This document shows, one piece after another, positions 62,583 through 64,000 of a DNA stretch of 64,000 nucleotides. The translations under genes and the position numbers were made by a program. Each line of letters starts with the position of its first letter. Positions within the stretch are counted from its first letter, which is position 1. The stretch is from the NCBI RefSeq assembly GCF_002959965.1, contig NZ_PREV01000027.1, positions 992,001 to 1,056,000 on the forward strand, in the 5' to 3' direction. The notes under the pieces are model-generated. The model had not been told where the DNA came from. It was given only the letters and a program-made list of their open reading frames with translations, and searched no databases. This stretch comes from Microbulbifer pacificus. GTDB lineage: Bacteria; Pseudomonadota; Gammaproteobacteria; Pseudomonadales; Cellvibrionaceae.

Positions 62583-62616
62583 AAGCCGGGTGCCGGGAAG
62601 GGCACCTGGCTTTTTT
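62583..62616 (+). terminator. Intrinsic terminator after the TonB receptor gene
   Basis: AAGCCGGGTGCC (62583-62594) pairs with GGCACCTGGCTT (62601-62612) with one mismatch and is followed by a T-run to 62616. Confidence 0.88.
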
Positions 62617-62654
62617 CGTTTGGACTGTGGCCTGGTGACATGGACAGATATGAA

Positions 62655-62677
62655 AAAGGGCACCATCGGTGCCCTTT
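62655..62677 (-). terminator. Intrinsic terminator for the ETF-QO gene
   Basis: AAAGGGCACC and GGTGCCCTTT form a perfect ten-base-pair stem with a three-base loop. On the minus strand it is followed by TTTTT, so it terminates the ETF-QO transcript 23 bases past its stop. Confidence 0.85.
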
Positions 62678-62699
62678 CAAGTCTCGAGTACTGAAAAAA

Positions 62700-64000
62700 T
62701 TACATATTCGGGTAGTTGGGGCCGCCGCCACCTTCCGGTGCGATCCAGACAATGTTCTGGGTCGGGTCTTTAATGTCGCAGGTTTTGCAGTGTACACAGT
62801 TCTGCGCATTGATCTGGAATCGCTTGCTGCCAGCTTCTTCGATTACCTCATATACGCCAGCCGGGCAGTAGCGCTGGGCGGGCTCGTCGTAGATGGGCAG
62901 GTTGTGATTCAGCGGAATGTCGCTGTCTTTCAATGTCAGGTGGCAGGGTTGGTCTTCCTCGTGGTTGGTGTTGGAAATAAACACCGAGGAGAGCTTGTCG
63001 AAGCTCAGCTTGCCATCCGGTTTGGGGTACTCGATTTTCTTGCAGTCGGCGGCGGGCTTCAGCTGCGCGTGGTCCGCCTTGCTGTCGCTCAGTGTCCAGG
63101 GCAGTTTGCCCTTGAACAGATTGATGTCGACGAAAGCGTAGGCGGAGCCGAGGATGTTGCCCCATTTGTGTTGCGCGGGCCCGAAGTTACGCTGCATGTG
63201 CAGTTCTTTCCAGGCCCAGCTGTTTTTGTAGCGTTCGCTGTAATCGGTAAGTTCGTCGCCAGCACGCTCTGCGGTCAGGGCTTCGGCTACGGATTCCGCG
63301 GCCAGCATGCCGGACTTCATCGCAGTGTGATTGCCCTTGATCTTGGCGAAGTTCAGGGTGCCGGCGTCGTCGCCGATCAGCAGGCCGCCGGGAAAGGTCA
63401 TTTTGGGCTGGGATTGCAGGCCGCCTTTGACGATGGCGCGGGCACCGTAGGCTATGCGCTGGCCGCCCTCCAGGTACTGTTTGATCACCGGGTGGTGCTT
63501 GTAGCGCTGGAATTCATCAAACGGGCTGACATGCGGGTTGCTGTAGGAGAGGTCGGTGATCAGACCGACAACTACCTGATCGTCTTCCAGATGATAGAGG
63601 AAGCCACCACCGGCGGAGCCGGATTCATCCAGCGGCCAGCCGGCGGTGTGAACAACCAGACCCTGCTGGTGCCGAGAACTGTCGACTTTCCAGATTTCCT
63701 TGATGCCGATGCCGTAGTGCTGCGGGTCGCGGTTGGCGTCGAGGGAGAATTTGGCAATCAACTGTTTGCCCAGATGGCCGCGGCAGCCTTCGGCGAAGAG
63801 GGTGTATTTGGCGTGCAGTTCCATGCCGGGCATGTAGCTGTCTTTGTGTTCCCCATTCGCGCCGATACCCATGTCGCCGGTAGCGATGCCTTTGACCGAA
63901 CCATCTTCGTTGTACAGCACCTCAGCGGCAGCGAAGCCTGGGAAAATTTCAACCCCGAGTGCTTCGGCCTGTTCCGCGAGCCAGCGGCACAGGTTGCCGA
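62700..64000 (-). CDS. Electron transfer flavoprotein-ubiquinone oxidoreductase (3' part, partial)
   Basis: The C-terminal 432 residues of an inner-membrane-associated flavoprotein that passes electrons from ETF to ubiquinone. The visible part contains YTLFAEGCRGHLGKQLI (FAD-binding), GGLLIGDDAGTLNFAKIKG, and near the end the cysteines of the [4Fe-4S] cluster (YCPAGVYEV, NCVHCKTCDIKDP). It ends in GGGGPNYPNM. The reading frame runs through the right edge without a start, so the N terminus lies outside the window. It would accept electrons from acyl-CoA dehydrogenases such as that at 21224. Confidence 0.95.
   Translation of the reverse strand, partial: GNLCRWLAEQAEALGVEIFPGFAAAEVLYNEDGSVKGIATGDMGIGANGEHKDSYMPGMELHAKYTLFAEGCRGHLGKQLIAKFSLDANRDPQHYGIGIKEIWKVDSSRHQQGLVVHTAGWPLDESGSAGGGFLYHLEDDQVVVGLITDLSYSNPHVSPFDEFQRYKHHPVIKQYLEGGQRIAYGARAIVKGGLQSQPKMTFPGGLLIGDDAGTLNFAKIKGNHTAMKSGMLAAESVAEALTAERAGDELTDYSERYKNSWAWKELHMQRNFGPAQHKWGNILGSAYAFVDINLFKGKLPWTLSDSKADHAQLKPAADCKKIEYPKPDGKLSFDKLSSVFISNTNHEEDQPCHLTLKDSDIPLNHNLPIYDEPAQRYCPAGVYEVIEEAGSKRFQINAQNCVHCKTCDIKDPTQNIVWIAPEGGGGPNYPNM

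Overview
The window looks like chromosomal DNA of a marine, Gram-negative gammaproteobacterium. The evidence is a complete lipid A/Kdo gene run (msbA-lpxK-kdsB), outer-membrane porin and TonB-dependent receptors, the order gacA-uvrC-pgsA followed by tRNA genes, and a polB-type DNA polymerase II. The receptor-rich, moderately GC-rich content would suit the Cellvibrionales (for example Microbulbifer and relatives). That placement is inference; no rRNA or species marker is present.

Layout. 1-3240 is a visibly AT-rich patch with a DUF2971 protein and a large GHKL ATPase joined to a PD-(D/E)XK-like nuclease end, bordered by a REP-like palindrome and a truncated REP-associated transposase (3291-3596). 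3607-9993 holds a membrane protein, a basic lipoprotein, a TonB-dependent receptor and an OmpR-type two-component pair. polB follows at 10130-12469. 12634-22381 is one co-directional block: TetR regulator, cytoplasmic alpha/beta hydrolase, TonB-dependent receptor, acyl-CoA ligase, secreted PHA-depolymerase-like hydrolase, thiolase, SDR dehydrogenase and acyl-CoA dehydrogenase. It reads as a complete path from an insoluble 3-hydroxyalkanoate polymer or a related lipid ester outside the cell to acetyl-CoA inside, and is the most coherent candidate for a little-described system here.

22527-34357 is mixed accessory DNA: M14 peptidase, GFA protein, a barrel-like secreted protein, OsmC, a LytTR regulator with a 12-base homopolymer, a broken acyltransferase, a thiolase/TetR pair sharing an operator-like motif, GNAT and DTW proteins, remnants of an att/lol-type ABC locus, agmatinase, and a two-gene secreted protein/small lipoprotein unit. 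34833-37058 is ycaO and 37142-38083 a porin.

38419-50715 is conserved housekeeping: comEC, exbB, exbD, msbA, lpxK, kdsB, murB, then gacA/uvrY, uvrC and pgsA. A secreted HNH nuclease, a membrane-anchored serine hydrolase and tRNA-Leu, tRNA-Cys and tRNA-Pro follow, with tRNA debris and a possible C-rich small RNA between them. The right end carries a gluzincin-like peptidase, tesB, a TetR/DUF1285 pair, a lipoprotein/TonB-receptor pair and the 3' part of ETF-ubiquinone oxidoreductase, which runs off the window. Several fatty-acid genes (two thiolases, ligase, acyl-CoA dehydrogenase, tesB, ETF-QO) suggest strong beta-oxidation capacity. No CRISPR array, rRNA, intact insertion sequence or prophage was seen.
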